Shown here piece after piece: positions 53,404 to 62,693 of a stretch of 64,000 nucleotides of DNA. Made by a program: the position numbers and the translations under genes. The stretch's first letter is position 1, and each line of letters starts with the position of its first letter. The notes under the pieces were generated by a model. That model was given only the letters and a program-made list of their open reading frames with translations, did no database searches and had not been told where the DNA came from. Source of the stretch: Planctomycetota bacterium (GTDB taxonomy: Bacteria; Planctomycetota; Phycisphaerae; Phycisphaerales; SM1A02). The stretch is from NCBI GenBank assembly GCA_021414025.1, contig JAIOPG010000002.1, positions 372,001 to 436,000 on the forward strand. The letters are read 5' to 3'.

Positions 53404-53889
53404 TCACATCAACGCAGGAATGCCGGGGTGATCCAGGGGCCGCGGCCCCGGTGCGGGCCAGCGAAACTTGCGATCCGTTTCCGTGATCGGCACATCGTTG
53501 ATGCTGGCTTCGCGCCTTCGCATGAGCCCATCGTCGTCGAATTCCCAGAGTTCGTTGCCGTAGGAACGATGCCATTGGCCCGCATCGTCCCGCCACTCAT
53601 ATTGGAACCGCACGGCCATGCGATTGTTCAGAAACCCCCAGAGCTCCTTCACAAGGCGGTACTCGTTCTCGCGCTTCCATTTGCCCTGAAGGAACTCCTT
53701 GATCCGCTCGCGACCTTGAACGAATTCGCCGCGGTTGCGCCACTGGCTGTCGGGTGAATACGCCAGCGAAACCCGCTCCGGATCACGGCTGTTCCACGCA
53801 TCCTCGGCAGCGCGCACCTTGTGGACTGCCATCTCGCGCGTGAAGGGCGGCTTGATGGGCGGGGTGGGCATGATCGTGACGGAGGGCAT
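53404..53889 (-). CDS. NTF2-like protein, DUF1348 type
   Basis: A 161-aa protein with the diagnostic stretch [20 protein letters not shown] followed by [49 protein letters not shown] and a closing [17 protein letters not shown]. It has the SnoaL/NTF2 cone fold. Function unknown. ATG 53889 avoids overlap with the upstream AhpD-like stop (7-nt gap); Met at 53871 is also possible. Confidence 0.78.
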   Translation of the reverse strand: MPSVTIMPTPPIKPPFTREMAVHKVRAAEDAWNSRDPERVSLAYSPDSQWRNRGEFVQGRERIKEFLQGKWKRENEYRLVKELWGFLNNRMAVRFQYEWRDDAGQWHRSYGNELWEFDDDGLMRRREASINDVPITETDRKFRWPAPGPRPLDHPGIPALM

Positions 53890-53896
53890 CCCCGGT

Positions 53897-54460
53897 TCAG
53901 GCCGTGGGAAGAGCCGCCGCGTGGCCGTGTGCTTCCACTCGTGGGAAGTCGACATCGACGTCGAAGGCCTTGTTGAAGAAGTTGGTGAAGAAATTCAACG
54001 CGACCGCGGCGACGATTTCGGCAATTTCCCCGTCGGAAAAACCGGCGGCGCGCACGGCATTGATCTCGCTTGTGCCAATGCCTCCGTGCTGGTCGATGAC
54101 CGCCTGGGCGAACGTGAGCGCGCCAAGCGTTCGGGCGTCCGTCGACTTGGCATGGCGGGCGCCGTCCATCTGAGCCTGATTCAGGCCGCTCATCTTGCCC
54201 AGGGCCGAATGCGCCGAGAGGCAGTAGGTGCAATCATTGTTCTCCGCGGTGAGCAGCGCGATCTGCTCGCGGATCGGGCCGGAGAGCTTGGCGGTGCCCA
54301 TCGCGCCGTTGAACTGGGCGAACGATTGCAGGACGGCGGGCGAGTTGGCCATGACCTTGGCCATGTTGGGCACCATGCCGAGTCCCTTTTGAAGCGCGGC
54401 GAAAATGTCCTTGTTGCTGCCGGTTGCGGTTTCGGTGTTCTGGATGGGGAGACGCGCCAT
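53897..54460 (-). CDS. AhpD/carboxymuconolactone decarboxylase family peroxidase-like protein
   Basis: A 187-aa protein with the AhpD motif [18 protein letters not shown], in which the two Cys and the His form the peroxidatic site, plus [14 protein letters not shown] and a C-terminal [17 protein letters not shown]. Members reduce peroxides using lipoyl or thiol donors. ATG 54460 has AGGA 8 nt upstream; the upstream Met at 54487 is less likely. Confidence 0.82.
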   Translation of the reverse strand: MARLPIQNTETATGSNKDIFAALQKGLGMVPNMAKVMANSPAVLQSFAQFNGAMGTAKLSGPIREQIALLTAENNDCTYCLSAHSALGKMSGLNQAQMDGARHAKSTDARTLGALTFAQAVIDQHGGIGTSEINAVRAAGFSDGEIAEIVAAVALNFFTNFFNKAFDVDVDFPRVEAHGHAAALPTA

Positions 54461-54536
54461 AATGGGGTCCTGTCGGTTGGAGTTCAAATCAAAGAAGGCA
54501 GACTTCGTACGCTTGTGTGCCTGGCTTCTTGCCAGC

Positions 54537-55283
54537 CTACCCCTTCACGGGGGTCCCCGCTTCGGCGAGATTGCGGAAGCCGGCGCAGGGCTTGCGCAGG
54601 CCTAGCAGCGCCGGAATGGTCCGCGCGACGAGCGTGCATTCCCGCCCGATGCGCGACAGCAGGGATTGCCGCGTGCTCGCGGGCACCTCGCCGACATACT
54701 TCTTGAGATCCACGTAGAAGGACTCGACTCGGCCAAGGCCATCGAGTTCCAGGGCATGCATGGTCGAGCGGTCGCGCATGCTGCGATCGACGCGCTGGTG
54801 CACCGGCTCGGTCATCAGCATGTATTCAGGCAGCGGCACGCCGTTCTTCAGCATCCGGTGCACCAGGATCACGTCGACGCCGGCCAGCTCCGACAAGTGC
54901 TTGACCCGCTGCACTGCGGCCTCGCCGAGGTGGCCGACCAGTTTGATTTTCAGGTTGCCCGCCTGCGTGCAGCCATCGCACTTGCACATCGCGTTGATGC
55001 TCAGGTCGGAGACCCTTTGGTGAAACGCACGGTAGATGGCGGCCGCCTGTTCGGCGACGAATTTGAGGTTGGGCTCGGCGCCCGCGGGGAAGGCGACATA
55101 AAAGAACGCGGCGTCGCCCTCGAGCTTGGCCAGCGTCAGGTTCGATTGCGCGGCGTCGATCACCGCCTCAAGCAGCTGGGCCACGATGTCCTGCGCGTGC
55201 GCCAGGCTCGTGCGATGGAACTTCATGAAGCGCGTGTAGCCGGCGATGTCGGCGATGAGGAGAAAGGTCGGTTGGATGGCCAT
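54537..55283 (-). CDS. DUF2652 protein with class III nucleotide-cyclase-like N-domain
   Basis: A 248-aa protein starting MAIQPTFLLIADIAGYTRFM, then HRTSLAHAQDIVAQLLEAVI and TLAKLEGDAAFFYVAF. This is the DUF2652 form of the adenylate/guanylate cyclase fold, where DIAGYT and EGDA resemble the metal-binding acids. The rest has CKCDGCTQAGNLKIKLVGHL with three closely spaced Cys and a C-terminal basic tail. Catalysis is not proven for this family. ATG 55283 begins the conserved domain; upstream in-frame residues are antisense to another gene. Confidence 0.72.
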   Translation of the reverse strand: MAIQPTFLLIADIAGYTRFMKFHRTSLAHAQDIVAQLLEAVIDAAQSNLTLAKLEGDAAFFYVAFPAGAEPNLKFVAEQAAAIYRAFHQRVSDLSINAMCKCDGCTQAGNLKIKLVGHLGEAAVQRVKHLSELAGVDVILVHRMLKNGVPLPEYMLMTEPVHQRVDRSMRDRSTMHALELDGLGRVESFYVDLKKYVGEVPASTRQSLLSRIGRECTLVARTIPALLGLRKPCAGFRNLAEAGTPVKG

Positions 55284-55404
55284 GATGGAGTTCCATCGCG
55301 ATCGTATCGAAAGGGCGAAGTGCACGACACAGGTTGCGGCCGGGCTCGCGCCGCGCATTGAAGCCGAGAGGCGGCCTTGTATGCTTGTCGGCAAGGAGAA
55401 TCTG

Positions 55405-56253
55405 ATGACCGCGATCACCACCCAACCCGTTTCAACCGGCTCCCACACATCCCAGCCCTGCGTGCACGGGGAATTCTGCTGGCATGAATGCTCCAGTCGC
55501 GATCTGAAGGGCGCTGAACACTTCTACGCGACGCTCTTCGAAGCGACAGCGGCGCCTTGTCCCGCGAGCCCGACGGCCTACACGATTCTCTCCAAGGAAG
55601 GCCACGCCACCTTCGGCCTGATGGGCATGGGTCCCGAGTATCCCAAGGAAATCCCGGCCCATTGGATGGGCTACATCGCCGTGGACGACCTCGACGCCAC
55701 CTTCGCCAATGTGGCCACGCTGGGCGGAAAGGTGATCGTTCCCCCCAAGGACATCACCATCGGCCGCTTCTGCATGTTCCGCGATCCCACCGGCGCGCAT
55801 GTCAGCCTCTTTCAGGCCCATCCCGGCAAGACTGACGGCGTGAACTGGAGCGGCGACGGTCTCGTGGGCTGGAACGAGCTCATGACCACCGACCCCAAGA
55901 GCGCGGTCGCCTTCTACACCAAGCTGCTGGGATGGACCGTGACCGAAAGCACCACGCTCGGCTTCCCCTATTGGATGTTCGCAAGCCATGGGCGCACCGT
56001 CGCCGGCTTGATGGCAAGGAATCCGAAGGACAAGTCGCCATCGCACTGGCTGCAGTACGTGCAGGTCGCGGACATCGACTCGAGCGTCCTGCGCGCCAAG
56101 CAGCTCGGCGGCGCCGCCGCCGGCGCCACGATGGACATTCCCGGCATCGGCCGCGTCGCCGCCTTCACCGACCCCAACGGCGCGAGCTTCGCGATGTGGC
56201 AGCCGGCCAAGAGCGGATGCTGCTCCTCGAGCGGCTGTGGCTGCGGCTCCTGA
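55405..56253 (+). CDS. VOC family protein with two domains and a Cys-rich tail
   Basis: A 282-aa protein with two tandem VOC domains: HGEFCWHECSSRDLKGAEHF with MGYIAVDDLDATFANVATLG, and VGWNELMTTDPKSAVAFYTK with WLQYVQVADIDSSVLRAKQL. Each ends with the FxDPxGA...W/F motif. The C-terminus is CCSSSGCGCGS. ATG 55405 has AAGGAG 6-7 nt upstream. The substrate is unknown; such proteins range from dioxygenases to antibiotic-binding proteins. The glycosyltransferase starts within 8 nt of its stop. Confidence 0.8.
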   Translation: MTAITTQPVSTGSHTSQPCVHGEFCWHECSSRDLKGAEHFYATLFEATAAPCPASPTAYTILSKEGHATFGLMGMGPEYPKEIPAHWMGYIAVDDLDATFANVATLGGKVIVPPKDITIGRFCMFRDPTGAHVSLFQAHPGKTDGVNWSGDGLVGWNELMTTDPKSAVAFYTKLLGWTVTESTTLGFPYWMFASHGRTVAGLMARNPKDKSPSHWLQYVQVADIDSSVLRAKQLGGAAAGATMDIPGIGRVAAFTDPNGASFAMWQPAKSGCCSSSGCGCGS

Positions 56254-56260
56254 GCGATCC

Positions 56261-57424
56261 GTGAAGACTCTGCTGATCGAAGGGTGGAGGTTCCTGCCCC
56301 ACTCCTACGCGATCGTGAACCAGTTTCAGTGCCTGCAGTTTCTGCGTGAGCCGGACGTGGCGCTGCGGCACCATGACGTTCCCTTTCTCCAACCAAATTG
56401 GAAGGCGACCAAGGGTTTGTTCGATGAATCCGCCGAGGCCGCGATCCGCGCCATTCCTGATCGGGCCGCGGGGGAGAAGCCGGACGCGCTGCTGCGGGTT
56501 TCCTTTCCCTACAACCTGAGTCCCTCGGACGCGCGCCGCACCGTGGTCTTCGGCACCGCCGAATTCCGATGCGTCCCCGCCAAGTACATCGCCGGCAAGC
56601 GCCCGTTGTCGGAGGCAATCAAGGAGGGCGACGCCATCATCGTCACCCCCTCCAACTGGTCGCGCGAGGGGTTCATCCACAGCGGCGCCGATCCGCGGCG
56701 CGTGGTGGTGGTGCCCCACGGCGTCGACGCCTCCATCTTTCATCCCATCGATCCCGACCGGCGTGCCGCGATGCGCGCCGAGCGCGGCCTGGAGGGATTC
56801 GTCTTTCTGACCCTGGGCGCGATGAACGCCACCAAGCGCATGGACGCGCTGCTCAAGGCCTTCGCCGTCGTGGTGCGAAAGCATCCGCACGCGCGACTGG
56901 TCCTGAAGGGCCTGGGCGAACTCTACGCCTCGCAGGAGATGCTCAAGTCGCAGGCCGCCTCGCTCACCGAAGCGGAGGTCGCGCTCATCCATTCGCGGAT
57001 GCACTACATCGAAAGCACCCTGACCTTCGCCGACATGGCGCGGCTCTATCAGATGGCGGACGCCTACGTCTCTCCCTACTCGGCCGAGGGTTTCAATCTG
57101 CCGGTGCTGGAGGCGATCGCCAGCGGCCTGCCCGTGATCTGCACCCGGGGCGGTTCCACCGATGACTTCACGACGGAGGACTTCGCCCTGCGCGTCGACG
57201 CCAAGCGGGTCGCCGTCCAGCAGACCGACGACGCCGGCGGCTTCGAGCTGCGGGTCGACTTCGACCACCTCGTCCACCAGATGCTTTGCGCGGTCGAATC
57301 ACCCGACCTGGCCGCGAAGGCTCGGGTGGCCGGACCGGCGTTCACGGCGGCGGGGTTCACCTGGGGGCACGCGACCCGGAAACTGCTTGGAGTTCTCTTC
57401 GAACCCTCTTTATGCCCTTTTTGA
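56261..57424 (+). CDS. Glycosyltransferase family 4-type
   Basis: A GT-B glycosyltransferase of 387 aa. The acceptor half is at the N-terminus (IEGWRFLPHSYAIVNQFQCL). The donor half has VVVPHGVDASIFHP, LGAMNATKRMDALLKAF, VVRKHPHARLVLKG, then YVSPYSAEGFNLPVLEAIAS with the EX7E motif and GLPVICTRGG. GTG 56261 avoids overlap with the VOC stop; GTG 56237 would extend it by 8 residues. The lone setting gives no clue to the sugar. Confidence 0.82.
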   Translation: MKTLLIEGWRFLPHSYAIVNQFQCLQFLREPDVALRHHDVPFLQPNWKATKGLFDESAEAAIRAIPDRAAGEKPDALLRVSFPYNLSPSDARRTVVFGTAEFRCVPAKYIAGKRPLSEAIKEGDAIIVTPSNWSREGFIHSGADPRRVVVVPHGVDASIFHPIDPDRRAAMRAERGLEGFVFLTLGAMNATKRMDALLKAFAVVVRKHPHARLVLKGLGELYASQEMLKSQAASLTEAEVALIHSRMHYIESTLTFADMARLYQMADAYVSPYSAEGFNLPVLEAIASGLPVICTRGGSTDDFTTEDFALRVDAKRVAVQQTDDAGGFELRVDFDHLVHQMLCAVESPDLAAKARVAGPAFTAAGFTWGHATRKLLGVLFEPSLCPF

Positions 57425-57572
57425 GCAAAATCGCACTTTCTGGAAATTTTCACTGGACAGGGGGCAAATATGGGACACCTTGCGTCGGTCTATCCCGCGC
57501 AATCGGCATAGGCGTCACAGGCAGGTGATGGGAAAAGAACTCAAACAATCTCTATCAGGAAAAGGCTTCGCC

Positions 57573-58598
57573 ATGTCCACGATCTTTGCTTCGCGTCGTT
57601 CGCTCTCCGTCCTTGCTCTTTCAGCGATGATCGCGCCCTGCGCGATGGCCATCGACGGCCAATCGACCACGCCGGATGGCGCGGCCTTTGCCAGCGTGGC
57701 CGCGGGAAGTCAGGCGTTCTCCGGCCTGGGTGCGCCAGGCGACGCGGTCCAGGGCGGCGTGAGCACGCTGTATGTCAACGCCCAGACCAGCACTTCCGGC
57801 ATCGGCGGTACGGCCACGGCCAATGCCTCGAATTCCGGAAGCTCCGGCATCTATCCCTTCAGCAACAACGCCTTTGGCAGCGCGTCCGTCGGCACGATCA
57901 AGCTCAGCGCCTACAACAACGGCTCCATGGCGGTGTCGTTCCCGGGTGCTTCCGCCAACGCGGGATGGAACGACCAGTTCACCCTGACCGGAGGCGGGGC
58001 CAATGGAACCACCGGCATCTGGGTGGTTCCCATCGTGGTCAACGGATCCATGACGGCACTGGTCAATGGCGCGTCGGGCACAATGCAAGTCGCCGCCTAC
58101 AAGAGTCACAACATTCTGCAGCCCTACGGCAGCGCCATCAATTCGCAGGCGTACAACCTTTTCAACGCGCTCAACACCACCCACAACGGCACGATCTTCT
58201 CGGGCTGGGACTACCAGATGGTGGCCTTCGGCACGACGAATTGGGGACCATCGGATTCCTCGTCGCTGCCCTTCATGTCGATCAGCAATCGCACGCTCTC
58301 CTTCGCCATTCCCTTCACCTGGGGCACGGCCTTCAGCGCCGGCTTCTACGCGAATCTCATGGCGGGCGAGCGGGCCAGCGGCGGATTCGGAGGACAGACC
58401 ACGACCGACCTGGACTTCTCGAACACCATTCTGTGGGGAGGCAAGGGCTACGTCGTCGGCTCCGAGGGCAACATCACGGACTTCAGCATCGACTCGCTGT
58501 CCGGATTCAACTACGGCGCCCCGGCGCCGGCACCATCGACCTTTGCCTTGCTGTGTTCCAGCCTCGCGGTCCTGGCCCGGCGGCGCAGGAATTCCTGA
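57573..58598 (+). CDS. PEP-CTERM exosortase-sorted surface protein
   Basis: A 341-aa secreted protein. Signal peptide RSLSVLALSAMIAPCAMA, then a Gly/Ser/Asn/Thr-rich beta-structured body, and a sorting tail APAPAPSTFALLCSSLAVLA ending RRRRNS. ATG 57573 follows AGGAAAAGG by 7 nt. No exosortase gene is in the window. Paired with the lipoprotein gene 13 nt downstream. Confidence 0.82.
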   Translation: MSTIFASRRSLSVLALSAMIAPCAMAIDGQSTTPDGAAFASVAAGSQAFSGLGAPGDAVQGGVSTLYVNAQTSTSGIGGTATANASNSGSSGIYPFSNNAFGSASVGTIKLSAYNNGSMAVSFPGASANAGWNDQFTLTGGGANGTTGIWVVPIVVNGSMTALVNGASGTMQVAAYKSHNILQPYGSAINSQAYNLFNALNTTHNGTIFSGWDYQMVAFGTTNWGPSDSSSLPFMSISNRTLSFAIPFTWGTAFSAGFYANLMAGERASGGFGGQTTTDLDFSNTILWGGKGYVVGSEGNITDFSIDSLSGFNYGAPAPAPSTFALLCSSLAVLARRRRNS

Positions 58599-58611
58599 CC
58601 ACGAACGGCCG

Positions 58612-59532
58612 ATGCTTTCCGCACGACTCGCCCTGTTCATCGGAGCGATGCTTCTGTCGGTGGCAGCATGCTCCCCAAGCGGCTCGGTCGCTGACGAGGG
58701 ATGCGACGCCTCGGTCGACACGCCGAAGCTGCAGGCCGCCGCGCCGGTGGTCTGCTTCGACGAGTCCCACAAAAACCATCACAAGATTTCAACGACCTAC
58801 GCGCCCTTCGCCCGGCTGATCGCCAACGATGGTTGCCGCGTCCGCTCCACGGATCAACCGATCAGCGCGTCGACCCTTGCGGGCGTGGCGGTCTATGTCA
58901 TCCCGACCGCGATGGGCCGCGAGGATCCCGGCGACATACCGCCCTTCACGCCGGAGGAGATCGACCAGCTCGAGGCGTGGGTGGCCGGCGGTGGTTCCGC
59001 GCTGATCATCACCGAGCATTATCCCTTCGGCCTGGCCATGGCGCCGCTGCTCGCGAAGTTTGGAGTCACCGTGCACAACGGCTACACCGAGGATCCGCCG
59101 CTGGAAAACAAGGAAGTGCGCGACGCGCTGCTCTTCGAGAAATCCAAGGGCAATCTGAACGCCGCCCATCCCATTTTCGAGCAGGTCGAGCGCGTCAACA
59201 CCTTCACGGGTAGCTCCGTCAAGGGCGGCGCGGAGTGGACGCCGCTGCTGCTCCTCTCGCCGGCGGCGAAGAACTACAACGTCAAGGTCGATGTGAAGCG
59301 GGAGGGGGGCGACATCATCACCAGCGTCGAGTACGCGGAACCCCATCCGGCGGCGGGCTACGCCCAGGGTCTTTGCGCCGAGCATTGGCGCGGGCGCATC
59401 GTGGTGCTGGCGGAGTCCGCGCTGCTGACCGCCCAGATCGACAAGAACGGCAACAAGTACGGCTTCAACAATCCGGGCTACGACAACAAGCGCTTCGCCC
59501 TGAATGTGATCCGCTGGTTAACGGCTCGTTGA
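58612..59532 (+). CDS. Lipoprotein with a DUF4350/GATase1-like domain
   Basis: A 306-aa protein with a lipoprotein signal (LALFIGAMLLSVAAC). The body, VVCFDESHKNHHKISTTYAP then VYVIPTAMGREDPGDIPPFT, PEEIDQLEAWVAGGGSALII and a late RIVVLAESALLTAQI, resembles the glutamine-amidotransferase-like fold of DUF4350 proteins. The His-rich SHKNHHK stretch is unusual. No catalytic Cys at the nucleophile elbow is evident, so it may bind rather than hydrolyse. Function unknown. Confidence 0.68.
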   Translation: MLSARLALFIGAMLLSVAACSPSGSVADEGCDASVDTPKLQAAAPVVCFDESHKNHHKISTTYAPFARLIANDGCRVRSTDQPISASTLAGVAVYVIPTAMGREDPGDIPPFTPEEIDQLEAWVAGGGSALIITEHYPFGLAMAPLLAKFGVTVHNGYTEDPPLENKEVRDALLFEKSKGNLNAAHPIFEQVERVNTFTGSSVKGGAEWTPLLLLSPAAKNYNVKVDVKREGGDIITSVEYAEPHPAAGYAQGLCAEHWRGRIVVLAESALLTAQIDKNGNKYGFNNPGYDNKRFALNVIRWLTAR

Positions 59533-59574
59533 TTCTGAGCAAAAGTGTCAAATTGGAAATGGATCGTGCGCAGC

Positions 59575-59712
59575 GAGCAAAGTGCTATCACCAAGCGAGT
59601 TTAGCGCAGGGGCGAGTCCGCGAGCCCCGGAGCGTTGTCTGAGCGACTGATAGCACTTTGCTCGCGGAGCCATGTTGTCTGAGCGACTGATAGCACCTCG
59701 CTCACGGAGCCA
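59575..59712 (-). repeat. Structured intergenic repeat, copy 2 (inverted relative to copy 1)
   Basis: A 16-nt perfect inverted repeat, GAGCAAAGTGCTATCA (59575-59590) and TGATAGCACTTTGCTC (59648-59663). The 23-nt module at 59634-59656 is repeated 40 nt later at 59674-59696, so this copy holds an extra tandem unit. The 24-nt module at 59595-59618 is identical to the reverse complement of 53326-53349. It lies between the convergent lipoprotein gene and the glutamate dehydrogenase gene. Confidence 0.88.
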
Positions 59713-59713
59713 T

Positions 59714-62587
59714 TCACTTGAGTGATTTCGCGAGCTCGGCCTGCGCCTGAATTTTCTTGCTTTGCCGCATGAACTCCAGGGCCTTCGCCGCGGCCTGCTC
59801 CGGGGTCGAACCCGCGAGGTAGTCGATGCCGCTGGAGTAGATCATGGTGCTGGCGAGCTTCTTGGCGATCATCCATTTCAGGTAGGGGGCGGGCAGATCC
59901 TTGAAGACGCGGGCGCCGACGGTTTCCAGCAGCACCTGCGGCAGATGCTCAAGCACCAGCCCGCGAGCCAGGGCGTGGTCGGCCGCGCTCCAGGATGCCA
60001 TCGAGCCGTGGATCAGGTCGGCCGCGTCGTTCATGGCCTTGGAGATGCTCACGCTGATCTCAGGCAGCGACTTGTCCTTGCGGGCCTTGCCCTCGCGCAG
60101 CAGCAGCTCGGCTTCGGTGCGGGCCATCTCGCGCAGCTTGGCCAGCACACCCTCGACGAACGGAGTCTTGATGCGCAGAAACTCCGCCTCGCTCAGCAGC
60201 ATGCACGCGATGATCTCGTAGCTGGAGCAGATCACGCCGCACTTGTTGGCGGAGCTGTCCTTGATGATGGTGGTCCCCGCGGCGCTGAGGTGCTTGCGGG
60301 CCTCCGCGGTGAGGAAGAGATTGGCCCCCTCCACGATCAGCGGGCTCGAGGGCGTGCCGTCGGGCTTGAGGTATTCCTTCCAGTTGCGCTCGTCGATGGT
60401 GCTGGGCCGGCCGCCGCCGGGGATGAAGGCGTCGGTGGCCAGTCGGTTGTGCAGCGTGTTGCGCAGGCGGACGCCGTCGGGCTCGTCTACGGTGACGATG
60501 CGCCCGTTCTTGCCCAGCTTCTTCTTGTTGAAGGAGGCGATGGGCTTGGCTTCCGCGAAGAGGCGCAGCAGCTCATCGATGTCCAGGCCGTCGGGATCCT
60601 CGCCGCTGCCGCTGCCGTCGGCGATGCCGGTGATCCGCGGGTTGGTTCCGTAGTCGCGCTTCAGGATGCTGATCATGTTGCCGGCGACGTCGCCGTCGGG
60701 TCCGCCGGTGATCTTGACCGTGAAGGGCTGCTTCTTCGGGTCGATGCCGCGGTCGCGCAGGGCCACCTCAAGAAACACGTTCACGCCCTCGCTGGTGACG
60801 CCGTAGACCTTGTGGTTGATGCCGGCGTTGGGCTTGCTGCTCATGAACGCGGTCGGCAGCGGATACTTCCGCCGCTTGGCACGCTCCACGATCCACTCGA
60901 TGTGGTCGGGGGTGATGTTCTCGTCGGGCCCGAGATAGATGAACTCCTCGATGCCGAGCTTGTCGATCACCTTGGCGCGGGTGCCGGGCTCGGGGGTGAT
61001 GAGGTCGAGCATGCAGTCCACGAAGCTCTTCACGCAGCGGGTGGGGTCCGACGGCGGCTCGAGCAGCAGGGCGCACTTGGCGCCACCCTCGGGAATGTCC
61101 TTGTTCTTCTGCTGCTGGGCGCTGGCCAGGGCGTAGACCTCGTCGTAGAGGCGATCGCTCTCGCGGGCGTGCTGGGCGGCGTCGCGCGGCCGCACCAGGC
61201 GCAGGCCGCCGCGGGCGATCTCCTTGAAGCGGACGTGGAAGCCGTTGAAGCCGCGGCCGCTGACGAAGAAGACGCCGAAGGGCAGGTTGGGCCGCAGCTC
61301 ATCCTGCAGCAGCTCGGGCTTGAGGCGCAGCGCGAAGCCAAAGCGCTGCGGCAGGTGGTAGTTGGTGCGCAGCGTGGCCTGCACGGCGCGGAGCATCCCC
61401 ATGAGCACGGTGTTCCAGCCGGGCGGGCGCAGGAACTCGAGCGAGGTCTGGATCACCTTGACGGCGGAGGCGAAGGCCGCGTCGTCCATCGGCTTTGTCG
61501 GGTCGAAGCGCGCCGCCAGCAGGTCGACGATGCGCAGCGAAATGTCCATCGACTCCTCGGCGGCTTCCAGAATCACCTGGCTTTGGAAGGCCAGTCGGTC
61601 CTGGTGCACCAGCATCTGGTGCACGAGGTGGCAGAGGCCCATCACGGCTTCGGCGCGGTTGAGGTCGAGGCCGGGATGACGGTTGGCCAATTCGAGAATG
61701 TCGTAGTTGATCCACTTCACCCGCGCGATGTCGTGCGAAACCTTCTTCCAGATGTCGCTCTTCGGGTCGATTTGCTTGCCATCCTCGGTCTGCACCACGA
61801 AGGCCAGCAGGGTGACCTGCCCGTGCGGCGCGTCCTTGACTTGGTCCAGATAGGCCCGGAAAATCGAGATTTTCGCCCGTGCCAGCACCATGGCGGTGCG
61901 CTCGAGCATGGTGCGCGTCCGCGCGTTGGAGAAGGCGATCGAGATGCGGCTCTGCGTGGGGTCGGCTTCCTGTTCCAGCTCCGTCCGGGCGCCGTCGGTG
62001 CCGCTCACCTCGCGGAAGAGTGCCGCGTGGCGGCTGAGGCGCAGCGGCGTGAGCGTGAGCACGTAGTCGGCGCTCGCCCCGGCGACGTAGGAGCGGATGT
62101 CCTTTTCGCTCCAGTCCAGGCCATGCTCGGAGGCCCACTTGATGACGGAGTCGACCTTGGCCGCCTGGGCGGGGTCCCTGGGATTGAAGGGGACGCGCTC
62201 ACCCAGCTCGAAGGTGTCGACCACCAGCGAGCCGTCGAGCGTGGCGTGGATGGTGGCGGCGCGCAACGGCTCGTTCATCGGCAACTGGGCCACGATCTCG
62301 GAGAGCACGCCCACGCGGTTGCCCGGACGGATCATGGTCCATTCCTTGCCATCGTCGCTGCGGATGGTCAGGTCCAGCGGCGCCTTGCTCGCCTTGGCCG
62401 CGATGATGGCGCGAAGGTGGTTCTGCACGCGATCGGGCGTGGTGTCCTGGAAATACATCGGCGGCATCTGCGAGAGGAACCACGGCACCACGCTCTCGGC
62501 CGTCGCCTTGAATTGCTGGGAGAGCTCGTTGATGAGCGGAGTGGTGGGCGGGGCCGATGTGACGGCGGGTGTCTCGGAGGAGCGCAT
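59714..62587 (-). CDS. Large NAD-dependent glutamate dehydrogenase
   Basis: A 957-aa enzyme of the large (about 115 kDa) NAD-GDH class, which deaminates glutamate to 2-oxoglutarate. The N-terminal half has ACT-like regulatory segments. The catalytic core includes FGVFFVSGRGFNGFHVRFKE, IARGGLRLVRPRD, PEGGAKCALLLEP with the catalytic Lys region, YLGPDENITPDHIEWIV, KITGGPDGDVAGNMISILKR and VEGANLFLTAEARKHL. ATG 62587 (MRSSETPA) is chosen; the longer frame to 62722 would run into ribF on the other strand. ALDH7 at 20.3 kb could feed glutamate-linked amino-acid breakdown, an inference. Confidence 0.9.
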   Translation of the reverse strand: MRSSETPAVTSAPPTTPLINELSQQFKATAESVVPWFLSQMPPMYFQDTTPDRVQNHLRAIIAAKASKAPLDLTIRSDDGKEWTMIRPGNRVGVLSEIVAQLPMNEPLRAATIHATLDGSLVVDTFELGERVPFNPRDPAQAAKVDSVIKWASEHGLDWSEKDIRSYVAGASADYVLTLTPLRLSRHAALFREVSGTDGARTELEQEADPTQSRISIAFSNARTRTMLERTAMVLARAKISIFRAYLDQVKDAPHGQVTLLAFVVQTEDGKQIDPKSDIWKKVSHDIARVKWINYDILELANRHPGLDLNRAEAVMGLCHLVHQMLVHQDRLAFQSQVILEAAEESMDISLRIVDLLAARFDPTKPMDDAAFASAVKVIQTSLEFLRPPGWNTVLMGMLRAVQATLRTNYHLPQRFGFALRLKPELLQDELRPNLPFGVFFVSGRGFNGFHVRFKEIARGGLRLVRPRDAAQHARESDRLYDEVYALASAQQQKNKDIPEGGAKCALLLEPPSDPTRCVKSFVDCMLDLITPEPGTRAKVIDKLGIEEFIYLGPDENITPDHIEWIVERAKRRKYPLPTAFMSSKPNAGINHKVYGVTSEGVNVFLEVALRDRGIDPKKQPFTVKITGGPDGDVAGNMISILKRDYGTNPRITGIADGSGSGEDPDGLDIDELLRLFAEAKPIASFNKKKLGKNGRIVTVDEPDGVRLRNTLHNRLATDAFIPGGGRPSTIDERNWKEYLKPDGTPSSPLIVEGANLFLTAEARKHLSAAGTTIIKDSSANKCGVICSSYEIIACMLLSEAEFLRIKTPFVEGVLAKLREMARTEAELLLREGKARKDKSLPEISVSISKAMNDAADLIHGSMASWSAADHALARGLVLEHLPQVLLETVGARVFKDLPAPYLKWMIAKKLASTMIYSSGIDYLAGSTPEQAAAKALEFMRQSKKIQAQAELAKSLK

Positions 62588-62693
62588 CCAAGCACTATCG
62601 CCGTTCTTCGACCGCCACTCAAGCCGTCTTTTTGCCCTGCTTTGGCCCATTTTTGGCCGACCTTCAATAACAGGGCCTAAGTTGGTTACGCTA

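Noticed and set aside
59762-62680. A 972-codon open frame on the plus strand opposite glutamate dehydrogenase
   Set aside because: Antisense shadow; the minus strand has conserved GDH motifs throughout.
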